Positions 5,718 to 6,649 of a stretch of DNA of 6,649 nucleotides are shown piece after piece. Position 1 is the first letter of the stretch, and every line of letters begins with the position of its first letter. The notes beneath the pieces are model-generated. The model searched no databases. It saw nothing but the letters and a program-made list of their open reading frames with translations, and was not told the origin of the DNA. The DNA lies in assembly GCA_002938045.1 (NCBI GenBank), contig PTLJ01000094.1, forward strand, positions 1 through 6,649, read 5' to 3'. The stretch comes from Alphaproteobacteria bacterium MarineAlpha3_Bin4 (lineage in GTDB: Bacteria > Pseudomonadota > Alphaproteobacteria > Rhodospirillales > Casp-alpha2). Both the position numbers and the translations under genes were made by a program.

Positions 5718-5723
5718 GAGGAA
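5718..5723 (+). promoter_or_regulatory. Ribosome binding site of the NUDIX gene, fixing a GTG start
   Basis: GAGGAA at 5718-5723 stands 6 bases ahead of GTG at 5730, close to ideal spacing. This supports GTG rather than a later ATG. The resulting N-terminus (MSYLEKVRAC) is also the one expected for the family. Confidence 0.7.
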
Positions 5724-5729
5724 CCATCG

Positions 5730-6575
5730 GTGAGTTATTTAGAGAAGGTTCGCGCTTGCGCACGGTACCGACCGGAAAATTACCTGCCGTTTCGGATTTC
5801 GGGCGAACAGGTCGGTCAAGTGCGACTGGGTTTCCTGCCGCAACTCGCCCGTTTCGAAGACACTTTTTGCTGCGTCAAGGACGGTCTCAATCTAGCGGAC
5901 AACCTCCACCGTTTCGAACAGCGGACCGAGGCCGTTGGTCGAGTGCTTGAGGGGCTTCGGGAAGAAGGCCTCGTTCCCGGCTGGCGCGATGAGGCTTACC
6001 CGGTGACTAATTCCTTTGGCTCCCCGCCATTTTTCGATATGGAGCGGGCCGCCGTGCCACTGTTCGGGGTCCGCGGATACGGCGTCCACGTCAACGGTTT
6101 TGTCGGTGACGGCGGTGACATGCGCATGTGGATTGGACGGCGCAGCATGAGCAAGCCGACCGGCCCCGGGAAGCTCGATCAGATGGTCGCGGGCGGACAA
6201 CCCTCGGGGATGTCGTTACGCGAGAACATGCTGAAGGAGTCCGCCGAAGAAGCTAATATTCCGAGATCGCTGGCTGAGGAAGCCGTTTCCGTTGGCGCTA
6301 TCTCGTATCTGACCGAACGCCCGGAAGGTCTGCGTCATGACGTTCTATTCAATTTCGACCTGCACCTACCGGAAGACTTCGAACCAGTTAATACGGACGA
6401 TGAAGTCGATAAGTTCTATCTCTGGCCAATGGATCAAATTATGGAAGTCATTCGGGAAACCGATGATTTTAAGTTCAATTCGGCTCTGGTTATTATCGAT
6501 TTCCTGGTGCGGCGAGGTTTTATCTGCCCAGATGACCCCGACTATGCGGCGATCATCGCTGGCCTACATCGTTAG
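5730..6575 (+). CDS. NUDIX hydrolase with N-terminal DUF4743-type domain
   Basis: A 281-residue cytoplasmic protein, about the normal length for this family, which is related to the NUDIX part of yeast Tnr3 and plant NUDT20/24-type proteins. The N-terminal domain (about 1-110) begins YLEKVRAC and ends near the family block RAAVPLFGVRGYGVHVNGFV (106-125). The NUDIX domain (about 112-265) contains MWIGRRS, KPTGPGKLDQMVAGGQPSG (142-160) and the NUDIX helix LKESAEEANI (168-177). The metal-binding glutamates E170, E173 and E174 are kept, while the consensus Glu, Arg and second Gly of the box are Met161, Lys169 and Asn176. Near the end, ETDDFKFNSALVIIDFLVR (243-261) is another family block. In Tnr3-like enzymes this fold removes phosphate from damaged thiamine diphosphate derivatives; whether this one does is unknown. 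GTG start with GAGGAA ribosome site. The broken ACT-like gene ends 22 bases upstream. Confidence 0.9.
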   Translation: MSYLEKVRACARYRPENYLPFRISGEQVGQVRLGFLPQLARFEDTFCCVKDGLNLADNLHRFEQRTEAVGRVLEGLREEGLVPGWRDEAYPVTNSFGSPPFFDMERAAVPLFGVRGYGVHVNGFVGDGGDMRMWIGRRSMSKPTGPGKLDQMVAGGQPSGMSLRENMLKESAEEANIPRSLAEEAVSVGAISYLTERPEGLRHDVLFNFDLHLPEDFEPVNTDDEVDKFYLWPMDQIMEVIRETDDFKFNSALVIIDFLVRRGFICPDDPDYAAIIAGLHR

Positions 6576-6649
6576 TTACCCAAGCAACAAAAGACAGGAT
6601 GCTCTCTAGCCCCAAGACCCACTTTCGCCGAAGTTTAAGATATGGATGC
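6576..6649. other. Window end downstream of the NUDIX gene
   Basis: 74 bases with no coding signal, no clear hairpin plus T-tract and no tRNA. The terminator of the NUDIX gene, if any, is beyond the window or not recognisable. Confidence 0.4.

Noticed and set aside
1..6649. Stop-codon reassignment as the cause of the in-frame TAG and TAA codons
   Set aside because: Intact genes in the window end normally with TAG (gcrA, NUDIX), TAA (mutase) and TGA (ODP-DHH), and contain none of these internally.
1..6649. CRISPR array, insertion sequence, tRNA or rRNA gene
   Set aside because: No regularly spaced direct repeats, no transposase-like frame with terminal inverted repeats, and no tRNA or rRNA signature was seen on either strand.

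Overview
The window is bacterial and almost certainly alphaproteobacterial. The strongest marker is a GcrA-type cell-cycle regulator at 4822-5184, a family essentially confined to that class. The other genes (an S24/XRE-type repressor fragment, a DUF4743-type NUDIX protein, a B12-dependent methylmalonyl-CoA mutase) fit a Rhodospirillales-like member, but the order is an inference from family resemblance, not from a database search. Base composition looks moderate (low-to-mid 50s % GC by eye).

Layout. The left two thirds is read leftward: methylmalonyl-CoA mutase (4542-2392), a 394-base gap, then a two-domain protein (1997-183) joining an ODP-type diiron metallo-beta-lactamase domain to a DHH/DHHA1 phosphoesterase. 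Its stop codon overlaps the TTG start of an XRE regulator (186 leftward, off the edge) that carries an in-frame TAG where relatives have tryptophan. A 279-base divergent control region (4543-4821) separates mutase from gcrA. It holds a TATAAT box facing the mutase, an 8+2+8 palindrome just upstream of that promoter, three GANTC sites and DnaA-box-like motifs. The right third is read rightward: gcrA, a 545-base stretch without an intact gene that contains a likely broken ACT-like small gene (5399-5707), and a complete NUDIX hydrolase (5730-6575).

How the parts may work together. The mutase isomerises methylmalonyl-CoA to succinyl-CoA at the end of propionate assimilation, and the palindrome upstream is a candidate site for a propionyl-CoA-responsive regulator. 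GcrA works with CcrM-methylated GANTC sites in other alphaproteobacteria and is itself under DnaA control in Caulobacter, so the motifs in front of gcrA are meaningful candidates. The most unusual item is the ODP-DHH protein: an oxygen- or NO-reactive diiron fold on the same chain as a nucleotide/phosphoester hydrolase, translationally linked to a (now broken) repressor gene. Two genes in the window are interrupted by stop codons with otherwise intact frames, which means either recent decay or sequence error.
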